A stretch of DNA of 64,000 nt, taken from contig CM007318.1 of assembly GCA_000333855.2 (NCBI GenBank), forward strand, positions 729,159 through 793,158. Reading direction: 5' to 3'. Below, piece by piece: positions 32,859 to 43,200 of this stretch. The position numbers were made by a program, and so were the translations under genes. Origin of the DNA: Endotrypanum monterogeii. Lineage: Eukaryota; Euglenozoa; Kinetoplastea; Trypanosomatida; Trypanosomatidae. The number at the start of each line of letters is the position of its first letter. Position 1 is the stretch's first letter. Below the pieces are notes generated by a model, which worked only from the letters and a program-made list of their open reading frames with translations, did no database searches and was not told where the DNA came from.

Positions 32859-33289
32859 CAATCTAGCAGCCTTTTGATAGGAGGATGTGACGCCAACGGA
32901 GAGAATCTATTCGAAAAATGTGTCCTTGTGCGCAAGGGGTTCGTCGCGCAGCACAATACACACACACACACACACACACCTCCCCACGAGGGACTCACTC
33001 CAGGGAAGGGAGAAAGGGGGAAGAACAAGGATCAACACCAGGAGCTATCACGCCCCAGAGGTGGGTCAGAGATCTGAAGTGAGTCTCACGCTGTCCGCCA
33101 ATACCTAGGTGTCACATCATCCACGACACCCGGTCAGAAGCGTTCAAGGCGACAAGACACTGCCGTGAAATCTCTCGGGAGAAAGGGTGGGGGCATTACA
33201 ACGCCAGAGGAGGAGGAGTAGACAGTCCACCCCCAAATAGACTCAGCAACAAAATACCCTTCACGCCGCGCGAACGGAACTCGATCAGG
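32859..33289. repeat. Interspersed ~430-bp direct repeat, copy 2
   Basis: 431 bp, nearly identical to 99-534 and in the same orientation, with sharp ends and unrelated flanks. It begins about 300 bp past the stop codon at 33592, so it is probably in the 3' UTR of the 1044-residue gene. It carries its own CA tract (32958-32979). Confidence 0.85.
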
Positions 33290-33591
33290 AAGCGAACGAA
33301 CAAGAGAGCGCGGCTGTAAGCCCGACATTTATGTTCTCAGTGAAATAAAAAAGGAATACTTTGATCTGATCAAGCCCCGAAGACTGAAAGAGAAAGAGAG
33401 AGCGGGAGTCAAAAGTTTCTTGGAACTGTGAGGCGCAGCAATCTGCGCCAATAACTTATTTTGGCTTGCGCGCGTTTATCACGAGCATTTGTCTCTCAGA
33501 AAACGCTCATCAAGACACCTGGACTATCCACCAACTCAACCCCTCCCCCCTCCCCCGGCTGGGCTTGGCTCTCAGCCTTTTGGGTATTTAT

Positions 33592-36500
33592 TCAGCACTC
33601 TGGAGAAAGCCATGAGTCAATGATGTGAGTAGAGGAATGCAAAGTTGTGGCAGCGGAGCGGAGGGGCATGTGGGACACTTCTCCTGTATGCGATCCATCC
33701 TTCGTTAACGACTGCTCGATGCGCGGCTGCTCGCCAACTTGATGTTGAGGGGCGAGAGCCTCTGATGACAACAAACTTTCCCACCGATTCTCGAATGAGA
33801 CAACAGCGGGTTGCTCCACCTCTGCACGACAGTGTACAAGAACTCGATCTTCAGGAACCGCAGACGACCGTGGGCACGGCAAGGAATTAAGGCATTGGTG
33901 TCGGCTCGCGTCTGACACAACATTTGGCGGCACCGAGAACCTGAGATGTTGTGCGTTCAGTGACTTACTTGTCCTGGAGAAAAACGGTGGCGATACCAGC
34001 AGAGGCCGAGGCAGAGGCTTCACTGGAGATGGCGCAGAGATGGGGAGCGGTAGCTCGATTTCTTCTTGACTGTCGTCGAGCCCCGGCGACATCAGCGTGG
34101 CATGATGTGCTTGTGCCCTTCGACTCCGATCAGCGCCGCAGGTGCGCGGAACCCAAACTACCTCATCGCTGACCCCTTCGACAGCGACTACCGTGCGTTG
34201 AGTCGCTTGCGTGGAGAAGACATGACTCGGATGAAGCACAGGGATGGGTAGCGCCTGAATGTACGGCAACGACGGTGGCATTGAGAGAGAGAAACAACTC
34301 TCACTCAGAGCCTGCGCGGGAGACTGAATAATCGAAACTGCTGGGGTTCCAAGACTCAGTGTATCGGCGACAAAGTGTGAAGTGGGTTGCCCACCTGAAC
34401 AAAACTCCACACACACCTCCGGCACCGCTGGATCGCGCGTTGAGCAACGAAGGCTAACGGGTCGCCGGTGCTGTCGATCCTTTGGTTGTCTCGGCACGTG
34501 TCTGTTTGTGTCTGCTATGTCTGCCAAGTCCTCCGAGGCTTCTTTGCCAATCTGTTCAGAGCGCGGTGAGATGCGCGAAGGGTTCGAGTGCGCGTAGGAA
34601 ATATTGTCGCGAGGCCAGGTGACCGCAGCCCCCAGCAGGGAGCTGTTGCGCATCGAGCTCACTGTGTGTTGCTGCTGTGAGCGCGGTTGCTCAACATAGC
34701 TCGAAGGAGGTCCACTGAGGAAACGAAAAGAATGACCGTCTGTGAAAGACGATACCGGTGGCGCTAACTGCTGCTGCGACACATCACTCGGGTTCGGTGT
34801 CCAGACACGAGTTGTTTGCCCTACCCGTGCGAGAATCGGCGATACGGAGCACTCGGAGCTGATATTGCTCCAGCTTGGCCCACTACTCAAGTAATCTGCA
34901 ATATCATTGCCACTGTGAGACGGGGCGCCGTCTACTCTGGGCATTGATAACGAGACTGGTTCCCGTCGTTCTTCATCTGCCCTGGTCGTTGTCTTGAGCA
35001 GATTTTCACCGGTCATCAGAAAACCAGCCTCGCGTTTGTCGGCATATTCCTCATGGGACTCGCCACATATCTCAGAGAGAGCAGGAGAAGATGCGAGCGA
35101 GGCCCCAGACGTAGAGGACAAGATGGCTGGTGCCGCTTCGCGGACGGCAATGGAAACCAGCCCAGGGTAGACTGAGTACCCTTTTGTGGGTATAGGTGAC
35201 AGCTTTACCGGGGTCGGAAACCCCGTTGTTTGCGCTTGGCTTTCCCATCCTGGGGTGCCGCCACTTCCCCTCCACCTATGCAGAGCGTGTTGCGGTAATG
35301 GGGTGGCCAAGACGCCATTGTTCGGGAGTGATGGAGACGAGGAGCAAGTGTACACGGTCGGCGTGTCCACAGCAGAGGCAATTTGAGATTTCGGGATTTG
35401 CGGGGAACACTCTTGACGGTGCGGTGACGAGCTTGGTGTCTTGTACGAAGAAAGTACCCTTGACCTTCTTGTCACGACGGTGGAGGAATGGGAAATTCCT
35501 TCAATCTCTACTTTCCTCGCTGTACGAGATGACTTCTCAACGTCATCGATATCTTTGCTGGCTGCCGCGCCATCCCCCAGACACCTGCACATACTCGGTG
35601 TCCTTCCCTCAAGGGACATCATCGTGGCAACTTGAGCGGCGGCGTCCGATGACACGGCGGCACCACCGGTGATTCGTACGGGACTACTCCCTGTTCCCAA
35701 TCCTTCTTGGCAAAAACGAGGAGGGGTATGCGCAACTGCATCCATCACGGCGCATAGTGCGACTGATGGTTCCTGCAGCCGCTGAGTAGCAAGCAGACAG
35801 TGGTGGGGGGCAGAGCACATGTCTGTGAAGTTGTCATCGCTGAAAAGTGTTCGCTCGGCAGCCGGCACAGGTCGGGCAGTGATGTGACGTTCCATGCTGA
35901 ACCGAGACAAAAGTGGCGGCGGCTTTGCCTTCTTACGCTGGGAGAAGTGTGACGATGCGGCATTACGCTCTCCCATCACACCGTAGGACGGGTTCGCGTG
36001 ACACTCCGACCCAAATGTGCCAGCCGGAGGCACACTTCCCGTTCCTAGTGGCGTAGGTGTGAGCGCGTGCATCATCTCGTGACCAAGGACCTTGGAACAA
36101 GACCCTGTAGCGCCCAGTGCATCTTCAACGGCACCAGCACCCGCCGGCATCGCGCTATCTCCTTGACTATATGACAAAGGCACCGGGTTTGAGGGCGCCC
36201 TCGAAAGCAGAAGAGGACCCTCTGCGAACGAGGACAAATGATAGTCACTGCTTAGGTGTGCGGCTAAGTGACTGTGATTGTACGTATCCCCTTCAAAGGG
36301 GCTTGGGCTTACCCCCTGCAAGCTGTGATGCACGCTCCGCTGTGATGGCGCTTGAACCTTACCACCATCCGGTACACCTGACAAATCGCCGGCTTTGACA
36401 TGTACACTTTGAGGCGGCGGTAGTCGAGGAGCCGGTGACCGGGACGTATTGATCAGAGCCCCCTGCACGCAACAGTGATCGTCGGACTCCGATGCCGTGT

Positions 36501-36726
36501 TCGCAGTGACAGTGCTATATAGCGAGTTGGACCGACGTCCCTCATGGGCGGAATTGGTCGTGTTGCCCAGGGTACTAGTCCCCACACTGTAGCGAATACC
36601 TTGCAACGGTGTGGTTGAGCGGGGCCGAGGGCGACGGGGTGGTGAGCCGTGTAGACAAGTAGTGGTTTCGTTCAAGTCCATAACAGAGCGCACTCCGCAC
36701 TGGTAAACAAGAACGCGATGCCCCAT
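33592..36726 (-). CDS. Unknown disordered Ser/Pro-rich protein, 1044 residues
   Basis: I do not recognise this gene. The ATG is at 36726. The protein is rich in Ser, Pro, Thr and Ala throughout, with short proline patches (SPAPRLPPPQ, SPHRQECSPQ) and scattered charged residues, and it looks intrinsically disordered over nearly its whole length. No signal peptide, membrane segment, coiled coil or enzyme motif is visible. Many SP and TP pairs could be phosphorylation sites for proline-directed kinases, which is only an inference. Large disordered proteins of this kind are common in trypanosomatids as cytoskeletal or RNA-binding partners. The single long frame of more than 3 kb, with an ATG and spacing like its neighbours, supports it as a real gene. 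Confidence 0.8.
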   Translation of the reverse strand: MGHRVLVYQCGVRSVMDLNETTTCLHGSPPRRPRPRSTTPLQGIRYSVGTSTLGNTTNSAHEGRRSNSLYSTVTANTASESDDHCCVQGALINTSRSPAPRLPPPQSVHVKAGDLSGVPDGGKVQAPSQRSVHHSLQGVSPSPFEGDTYNHSHLAAHLSSDYHLSSFAEGPLLLSRAPSNPVPLSYSQGDSAMPAGAGAVEDALGATGSCSKVLGHEMMHALTPTPLGTGSVPPAGTFGSECHANPSYGVMGERNAASSHFSQRKKAKPPPLLSRFSMERHITARPVPAAERTLFSDDNFTDMCSAPHHCLLATQRLQEPSVALCAVMDAVAHTPPRFCQEGLGTGSSPVRITGGAAVSSDAAAQVATMMSLEGRTPSMCRCLGDGAAASKDIDDVEKSSRTARKVEIEGISHSSTVVTRRSRVLSSYKTPSSSPHRQECSPQIPKSQIASAVDTPTVYTCSSSPSLPNNGVLATPLPQHALHRWRGSGGTPGWESQAQTTGFPTPVKLSPIPTKGYSVYPGLVSIAVREAAPAILSSTSGASLASSPALSEICGESHEEYADKREAGFLMTGENLLKTTTRADEERREPVSLSMPRVDGAPSHSGNDIADYLSSGPSWSNISSECSVSPILARVGQTTRVWTPNPSDVSQQQLAPPVSSFTDGHSFRFLSGPPSSYVEQPRSQQQHTVSSMRNSSLLGAAVTWPRDNISYAHSNPSRISPRSEQIGKEASEDLADIADTNRHVPRQPKDRQHRRPVSLRCSTRDPAVPEVCVEFCSGGQPTSHFVADTLSLGTPAVSIIQSPAQALSESCFSLSMPPSLPYIQALPIPVLHPSHVFSTQATQRTVVAVEGVSDEVVWVPRTCGADRSRRAQAHHATLMSPGLDDSQEEIELPLPISAPSPVKPLPRPLLVSPPFFSRTSKSLNAQHLRFSVPPNVVSDASRHQCLNSLPCPRSSAVPEDRVLVHCRAEVEQPAVVSFENRWESLLSSEALAPQHQVGEQPRIEQSLTKDGSHTGEVSHMPLRSAATTLHSSTHIIDSWLSPEC

Positions 36727-37618
36727 GGATGGTTACACTCGGCGTGAACACAGCGATCAATTTTTTTTTTGTCAATGGGTGAGCGGGACACCGAGTGAGA
36801 GGGGAGGATGGAAAGAAGGGAAGACCACGGCGTTTTTTTTTTAAATCTTCTATCTGTGTCTTCGAGAATCTAAAAGAAACAAAAAATGATTTCTATGCGA
36901 GCCTCTATTGGTGTGTCTACACTTCTTTTTTGTTTTCTTTGAAAAGTCAATGGGTCCACGCCTTTGTGTGTGTGGCAGAACGGAGCAGAGGGAGAGACCT
37001 CTTCGAGTGTGGGTAATTCTTTTTTTTTTCCTGATCACGCAAGCAGAAATATGCAGAGGTGTAACTTGACAACTCCTTCCGCGTCTACTTCGCGGTGCAG
37101 AAGGAGATATCTTGAATCAGTAAAGCAACAGGCAGTGTTGAGTTCGCGGCCATGAAAAAGGGGGGTAAGAGAGAGAGAAAAAAAAAGGAAATGAAATTCT
37201 ATCGCACGTGAATGCTCAGAAGTGACGAAATGCATGAATGAAACGTCTGTGGATCAACGTCACGGGTCTTGTTTGTGCATTGGGCGGTGATACCGACCGA
37301 GGAGGAAACTCGGTCAGAGAATCTTAGTAGAAAAGAATGAAACAAAGACCGAGAGAGACGCCAACACACAGAAAAAGAGAGAAAGACACACCGAGAGCAT
37401 CACCATTATGAGACTTACCCCACCCCCCTTGCATTGATTATGACTTTGGGGCGCTGTTGGTTTGATCTAGTGTATTGATGTTTACTTATCATTCTCGGCT
37501 TTACGCACTACAAAGGTGGGAACGCGGCAACTGCAGCCAGCCATTCGTGACAGCTGTTGGAGAGGGAGATGAATACCATATCCTGACAATCTTCTACACT
37601 GAACAAAGAAACATGGCT
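36727..37618. other. Spacer downstream of the PDE12-like gene
   Basis: No gene seen. T-rich as well as A-rich tracts lie near 36760-36845 and 37018-37030. No TA microsatellite was noticed here. Confidence 0.5.
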
Positions 37619-40159
37619 TTACTGCATCGTGAACGCAAGGTCTGCGATGAGTGCAAGATGGTCAGACGGGTATTTCTTGTTTGGCAGGGCAAAGTTTTCT
37701 GTCAGCTCAGCCTCGGGTGGGATGGGCACAGTGCGCAGCACCTCCAGCGATTCTCCAGAGAAGAAGATGTAGTCGATCACTTCTCGAAAGGTGAGTGCGA
37801 AGTTGGTCCACGGCATTGAAGGATCTGTTCGGTGGTAGGCATCCTGGAGCCGTAGCGGCGGCCCATAGAGAGCTTCATGAAAGACATTTGTGATTACGCA
37901 GCTGTCGTCTTCCTGTGTTGTTACCTCTTCTCCATGCCCATCCTTGACCTCCGCGCTGACTTGATTCGGTGACACTGAGGCTTGTGACACGGTGCCTGGT
38001 TTTGATTTTCCCTGTCGGAGAGAGTCACTGCGCGCCCCTGACACCTCTGACAACCCCTCGTTTTCCCCAAGTAACTCTTGGAGCTGTTTGGGGTCGCTAC
38101 CAAGAAGTCGAGCGCACCCCCACCAAAAAAGCTTCCCTTTATCCCACGACGGATGATCGGCCTCGACCTGACCTGTAAGGAGAAGGCGGTACGCGCCGGT
38201 CGGATGAGTGCAGTTAAAGTCACCACACAACACGAGGGGTCGGTAATGCAATGCACGGTCAGAGGCGGTGGGCGGCGGTGACGCTGCTGTATCGCCATCA
38301 GTGGAAATAATGATGGCAGCATTGTTCAGCCAGTGCACTAGTATGTACGCCTGCAGAATACGAATATGGCAGGCATTGGCGTGATAAAACAAATGAGTGT
38401 TCCCGACCACCACCTCCTTACCACTTGTGGTCTCCTGCAGAATCACAAGCGCTCCGATAGATGTCACTAGGGAGAGGGCCTCCTTCAGCTCTGGACAGGC
38501 AGCCACTCGCCCCGCGAGCGCTGGGAACATGGAAGACAGCGTATTAAAGTTCAACGGAACAGACGCAGACTGCACGAGCTTGAACCGAGACACACGAAAG
38601 AGGAACCCGCAGCCCTCCTTCACCGACCCAGACTTGTTGAAGTAAACCCCGTCGTACCCACACGCCCGCATCACGGGCAGCAAGTAGGAATGGAACACAT
38701 CACGACCGCATTCCTGCAAGCAAACAATGTCTGCGTGATAGGCCGAGAGCTCTTGCGCAATGCGTACCTTCCGGTTTTCGATGTCGAGGATGTCATCAGT
38801 AGCGAAGGGGTATATCTTCGCCTTGGAGCTCTTCGATGTGCAGAAGTCATCGTAGAGTATATTGTAGGTGACAACACGAAACACGGGGTAGTTGACCACC
38901 GACACGGTCTCCTGCCACCGAGATACAGGAGGTGGAAGCGGTCGCACGACATCGGGCAAGCGCATCTCCGTCCATAGACCAGTAGCCGTATCTAGCGAGA
39001 CACGCAGCATCAAAGCCTTTCCCTGAAGGTCGCTAGTTGGAGTGAAGGTCGGCTCGGTGCCTACCACACGAAAGGCAGACTCTCCGTAACTGCCGCCGTG
39101 TGCACTTGCTGACGGCTGATCCAAGACGCACCACTCGTAGGATATGCTGTTCTCGGAAGCGAAGAGCACAGATACCCCTGCGCCTGCCAGCGGCAGACCT
39201 ATGTATGGAATACCTGGAGAAGTAATGGAAGTGATGGTGGGCACATTAAAGAAAACACGCACGTCGGTTCCGTTGACACGAAGTACTTGAGCGTACTTCC
39301 AGAAGACGGAGTTGGGAAGTGCGGGGTTCAGCTCCGTGTAAGAAGCGGTTTCGTTCAGCGACGAGAAGACAGCCGATCTCGCCCCCGGAGCCGCCAACAA
39401 ACCAATTTCTTCCGGCAGCGCTGCCAAGTCAGAGGAGCGACAGAATGCGATCACAACCGGACATTCGGTGAGAATCTGCTCCCTCGTTGTCCGCTTGGAG
39501 CTCTTCCCACTCGACCGCGACGGTGCGAAGAGGAGACGGATGCGATCCAGTGTTTTGGACGCAGCTTCCTTCTCCTCTCGCGCCATACTCTTTTTGACCA
39601 CCACCACCCCACTCTGCGGCTGCAAAGGTGCCCCATTGTTCACTGTAGATGGGGTGAGCGTCGGCGATGGTGACGAGGGAGCCGCCAGTCCGTTGGTCGC
39701 AGGTACCGGGAGCTCGATAGTCATGTCGAGAGTGACGACATTACCACCTTCTGGATGAAGGACCACGACCCTGTTCTTGGCCTGCATAGTGCGGTGGACA
39801 AGTGGACGGGACACCGCCGAAGACTGCGAAGGCAACGATACAAAGGACGATTCGGTTGAAGAGCCGCGCGACGACCGTATCGGGGAAGCCTGAGTGACGC
39901 GATTTGCTTCGGTCCAGCGGCGCTGCGCTTTTTCTGTCCGGAAGTCCCTCAAAAATGAGCCAGAGGTGAACGACGCCGAGGCCGTCGAGACGGGTGCCGT
40001 CTTTGGGGGAGCTGACGGAATGAATGGCGCAGTCTCAGTCGTCAATATGTGATGACCTTCAACCGGGGGTGAAGCTGGTGCACCGGGTGAGGTCGAAAAA
40101 GCCTTGAGAAAGAGTGAGGCGGAAGAGCGGAAACGCAGCACTGGCAGCGTGCGTTGCAT
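37619..40159 (-). CDS. PDE12-like 2',5'/poly(A) exoribonuclease of the EEP family, probably mitochondrial
   Basis: 846 residues from an ATG at 40159. The first ~30 residues (MQRTLPVLRFRSSASLFLKAF) are Arg/Ser-rich without acids, like a mitochondrial presequence. A beta-rich region at about 235-410 matches the extra N-terminal part of PDE12. The endonuclease/exonuclease/phosphatase domain starts near 425 (VVTYNILYDD) with CLQEC (metal-binding Glu 483), NTHLFYH, LCGDFNCT (Asp 647), VIDYIFF and the closing YPSDHLALIADL (His 834). The phrase order fits PDE12 better than CCR4 or ANGEL. In animals PDE12 degrades 2-5A and trims poly(A) on mitochondrial RNA. These parasites tail mitochondrial RNAs with A and A/U, so a role in removing such tails is a reasonable inference. 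An insert after the GDFN motif makes it longer than the human protein. Confidence 0.9.
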   Translation of the reverse strand: MQRTLPVLRFRSSASLFLKAFSTSPGAPASPPVEGHHILTTETAPFIPSAPPKTAPVSTASASFTSGSFLRDFRTEKAQRRWTEANRVTQASPIRSSRGSSTESSFVSLPSQSSAVSRPLVHRTMQAKNRVVVLHPEGGNVVTLDMTIELPVPATNGLAAPSSPSPTLTPSTVNNGAPLQPQSGVVVVKKSMAREEKEAASKTLDRIRLLFAPSRSSGKSSKRTTREQILTECPVVIAFCRSSDLAALPEEIGLLAAPGARSAVFSSLNETASYTELNPALPNSVFWKYAQVLRVNGTDVRVFFNVPTITSITSPGIPYIGLPLAGAGVSVLFASENSISYEWCVLDQPSASAHGGSYGESAFRVVGTEPTFTPTSDLQGKALMLRVSLDTATGLWTEMRLPDVVRPLPPPVSRWQETVSVVNYPVFRVVTYNILYDDFCTSKSSKAKIYPFATDDILDIENRKVRIAQELSAYHADIVCLQECGRDVFHSYLLPVMRACGYDGVYFNKSGSVKEGCGFLFRVSRFKLVQSASVPLNFNTLSSMFPALAGRVAACPELKEALSLVTSIGALVILQETTSGKEVVVGNTHLFYHANACHIRILQAYILVHWLNNAAIIISTDGDTAASPPPTASDRALHYRPLVLCGDFNCTHPTGAYRLLLTGQVEADHPSWDKGKLFWWGCARLLGSDPKQLQELLGENEGLSEVSGARSDSLRQGKSKPGTVSQASVSPNQVSAEVKDGHGEEVTTQEDDSCVITNVFHEALYGPPLRLQDAYHRTDPSMPWTNFALTFREVIDYIFFSGESLEVLRTVPIPPEAELTENFALPNKKYPSDHLALIADLAFTMQ

Positions 40160-40680
40160 GGAAATCGTTCAGAGAATGGATAACGCACCCCGTGCACACT
40201 CACAGAGTGAAGGTAAGTGGAGGCAGACAAAAAAAGGGGGGTTATCTGCCCAGTAGATTCATACAACAGGATAGAAACGTTTGGAGGTATGATCAGAAAA
40301 GTGAGTGCACACACACACACACACGTTCGGTAGTCACAGATCACACAGCCGAAGATCTGCACGAGACAGCCGTCACGCTAAGTAGCTAGTTTGGTAGTAG
40401 TAGACGTATGACCCTATGCACGAAAAAAAAAAAGTCTGCAAAGCGTGTCCAAGGGAAGATAAAAAGGCGCTACAAGAGCTCCGCAGTCACGATGGGGATG
40501 CCTGACCGAGGGACAACATGAAGTGTTGGGTCAGCGCGACCTGAAAGGAAGAGGCAGAAAGAGCGAGAGATGGGAATATATAAACGAGGTGAGACACAGA
40601 GGGAAATGTACTCGTGAACGGCTTGGTCGCCGCCAAACACAAGTGGGCACCACTAAATGGTAGCCGTCCGACGAGCACGG

Positions 40681-40808
40681 AGGCTAGTATATGCGTTCGC
40701 AAATCGACAGCGAAGCGGGCGCCTCCCTCTGATGGCACAACGATGCGCAGACAAATATAGGGGGACATATACACGGTGATCCACACGCGATATAGACAGA
40801 GAGAGAAA

Positions 40809-40844
<36 letters not shown>

Positions 40845-40936
40845 ATGGAAAAAGGGGACATCCTTCAACTGATCGCAGAAATTCATGTCCATCTGCTAGT
40901 GCAAGTACACTTACCATTACACTTGAGTCATATGGG
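40681..40936. repeat. Left copy of ~260-bp block beside the gap
   Basis: Runs from aggctagtat to catatggg directly up to the Ns, and repeats almost exactly at 40947-41207 with several one-base indels. It contains a GT microsatellite. Most likely this is the ragged end of one contig that overlaps the start of the next. Confidence 0.9.
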
Positions 40937-40946
40937 NNNNNNNNNN
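40937..40946. other. Assembly gap (10 Ns)
   Basis: Ten N characters; the only undetermined bases in the window. Confidence 0.99.
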
Positions 40947-41080
40947 AGGCTAGTATATGCGTTCGTCAAATACGACAGCGAAGCGGGCGCCTCCCTCTGA
41001 TGGCACAACGATGACGCAGACAAATATAGGGGACGATAGTACACGGTGATCCACACGCGATATAGACAGAGAGAGAAATA

Positions 41081-41115
<35 letters not shown>

Positions 41116-41207
41116 ATGGAAAAAGGGGACATCCTTCAACTGATCGCAGAAATTCATGTCCATCTGCTAGTGCAAGTACACTTACCATTACACTTGAGTC
41201 ATATGGG
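40947..41207. repeat. Right copy of ~260-bp block beside the gap
   Basis: Starts at the first base after the Ns and matches 40681-40936 to its end. The copies differ by small indels (cgcaaatcg against cgtcaaatacg), which suggests sequencing error more than divergence. Confidence 0.9.
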
Positions 41208-41555
41208 AGACGTAGCGATTCTCCCCAGGTTTGTGTATACCGCTTCATAGATTCCCCGGTGCTTAGCTACGCATTCAGATGACTATCTTGAACGTTAGCG
41301 CACCCGCACTCATCCGCTTTCATCGATAACTCTATACACACTTACGCCATCCGTTTAAGATATGGGCAAGTGACCCGACGGTGTCATCGACAACGTCACT
41401 CACTTCCCCCCCCCCTGCCCTGCCCCGCCCCGCTCCTTCACGTCAATCAGCAAGCGAATAGCGGCAAGCACAGGTGCACTACTACAGTCAGTTGCACCAT
41501 TCGTTCTCCCTCGGAATTTTTTTTTTAACCACATAAACTACGGATATGCCTACGC

Positions 41556-42113
41556 CTACATTGCTTGTGGGGGCGGCACCTTTCCCCGATAATCCTCCGC
41601 GTTGTCCCAACATAGAGGCTTGATCGTGTTTACCGTCAGCGCCACCATTGGAGCCACACAGGAGTTCATACCGTCCAATGCCGTATGGAGGACAAAACTG
41701 AAACACAAAAGAAGAGCAAATGCCATGATAACGCTCATGGTAACAGAGGCGCTCACGAACACCTCATATGAAAAAGGTACGAGAACCTCTTTGTCACGTG
41801 TAGTGAGGCCACTTGCCACCGATAAACTCACTCCCTTGGTCAGGTACTGCCTCATCTCTCCATCCGCCAAGCCATTAGCCAGCACGATGGTCATACAGAA
41901 CAGCAGCGCTCCACTCATGCACACAAAAACCAGCACATCCTTGAGAAACGGGAGAAAGGGGAACTGGAGGGCAATTAGTGTGAGAAACGAAACCGATGCG
42001 CATAAAGTACTGATGGAGATCATGATGTCATCACTGGGGGCGATTGAAGTCAGAAATGGACGGCGACCGCGCAGTGTGAAGAGAATAATAAGCGATAAGC
42101 GGAACCAGTGCAC
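41556..42113 (-). CDS. Small multi-pass membrane protein, possible N-terminal frameshift
   Basis: The open frame reaches 42113, where the codon is GTG; the first in-frame ATG is at 42023 (155 residues). Hydrophobic segments are MISISTLCASVSFLTLIALQ, then a stretch starting VLVFVCMSGALLFCMTIVLA, then one starting VFVSASVTMSVIMAFALLLC. The part before the ATG (LSLIILFTL) is also hydrophobic. A neighbouring frame starts with an ATG near 42133 and reads MLICFSLSCTG, like a signal peptide, before stopping. A one-base indel could therefore have split a four-helix protein. The overall plan resembles four-helix amastin-like or claudin-like surface proteins, but I see no amastin signature, so I do not name it. 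The gap lies less than 1 kb away, which raises the chance of base errors. Confidence 0.6.
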   Translation of the reverse strand: MHWFRLSLIILFTLRGRRPFLTSIAPSDDIMISISTLCASVSFLTLIALQFPFLPFLKDVLVFVCMSGALLFCMTIVLANGLADGEMRQYLTKGVSLSVASGLTTRDKEVLVPFSYEVFVSASVTMSVIMAFALLLCFSFVLHTALDGMNSCVAPMVALTVNTIKPLCWDNAEDYRGKVPPPQAM

Positions 42114-43200
42114 GAGAGAGAGAAGCAGATGAGCATGCCTCGTCTATAGGCACAGACGCGTTTCCGAAACATGGTAATAGCAACGGGGTGCAGAGGGAGA
42201 GGGGGGGGGAGGGGTAACAAGAGGAAGAGAAGGGAATAATGTCGGACTTGATAAGGAGAAAGCACATTAGTCCATAGGACGGGGACGGAAAAGAAAGAGG
42301 AGGACAAAACGCGAGCTCTTTGATGCGGTGGTGAAGAGGAATCGATTGAATAACCTCTGCCGATAAACAGAAGAAGATCCCACAGTGGACAGGCGTTCAT
42401 GCATGGTAGTTGGATACGACACATGTTCCTGTCGCTTGCTCCTGCATGTCTTTGCCCCCCCCCTCCCTTCCACCCTCCCGTTACGGTCCTTTTCTTTCAC
42501 ACAAGATACCTCTACCATCGAGCAATAAAAGGAAAAGCGCTTTATCACACTCGCTCTTTTTTTTTTTTGTTTGTGTGTGGAGAGGGGGGAAGACTCCTAT
42601 GCATCATGTGCGGAAGATATTTCAACAAGAATCCGTCTGCTCATTTCCGCTGCTAAGACATTCGGTAAATATTGTCTACCCCCATGAGGACCCATCGATG
42701 CTTTTTTTCTTCTTCTGTGGTTTATTTAATAAGTGACGAAAGGGGAGAGGCACACCGACACACGTACGAGCACACACCTGTAGACACCAACACCACGAAA
42801 GCGGGTGAGCGAGCAGCATCCAAGGCAAGCTGAAAAGAAAGAAAAAAAGAACGAGGAGAATAATGAAGACACTCGCTCATCGATGCGGATAGGCCGGGGG
42901 GGGGGGCGAAAAGCCCTTCTGGGATTTTGACAGAAAGAACAAGTTACTGGTGTGGGTACCAGAGCATATGCCCTATGCACAACATAACCCCACACAGACT
43001 AACAGAGAGAGAGGCCAACAGCTAATCTTTACAAGAAAAAAGTCTCCCTGGACCACGCGCACTACGACGCCCGGACCCATCTGTCCTCTCCTCGTGTTCT
43101 CCCTGCAGAAAGCCGTGCAGCCGCTTCTGTGGAAGGAGTCGGTTCGTGTTCAGTGAAACTCCTCTCTCTATACCGTCTTTGGTGGCCGCTATATTGTCCT
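42114..43200. other. Spacer downstream of the GH65-like gene
   Basis: No gene seen. It has G-rich purine blocks (about 42195-42225 and 42896-42908), C-rich runs near 42456-42480 and T-tracts near 42557-42570. Confidence 0.5.

Larger units (their letters stand above)
31301..33591. other. Spacer between the 1044-residue gene and the disulfide isomerase
   Basis: No gene seen. It holds repeat copy 2 (32859-33289), a TA inverted repeat (32652-32687), a GT tract (about 31899-31938) and A-tracts. The 3' UTR of the gene ending at 33592 must cover at least its right part. Confidence 0.6.
40160..41555. other. Spacer with assembly gap, downstream of the small membrane-protein gene
   Basis: No gene seen. 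It holds a CA tract near 40308-40324, the duplicated ~260-bp block on both sides of a 10-base N gap, and two GT tracts that belong to that block. Confidence 0.6.

Noticed and set aside
40681..41207. True tandem repeat or CRISPR-like array
   Set aside because: Only two units, split exactly at an N gap and differing by indels; an assembly overlap explains it better.
41556..42113. Naming the small membrane protein an amastin
   Set aside because: The number of hydrophobic segments fits, but the amastin cysteine/aromatic signature is not visible.
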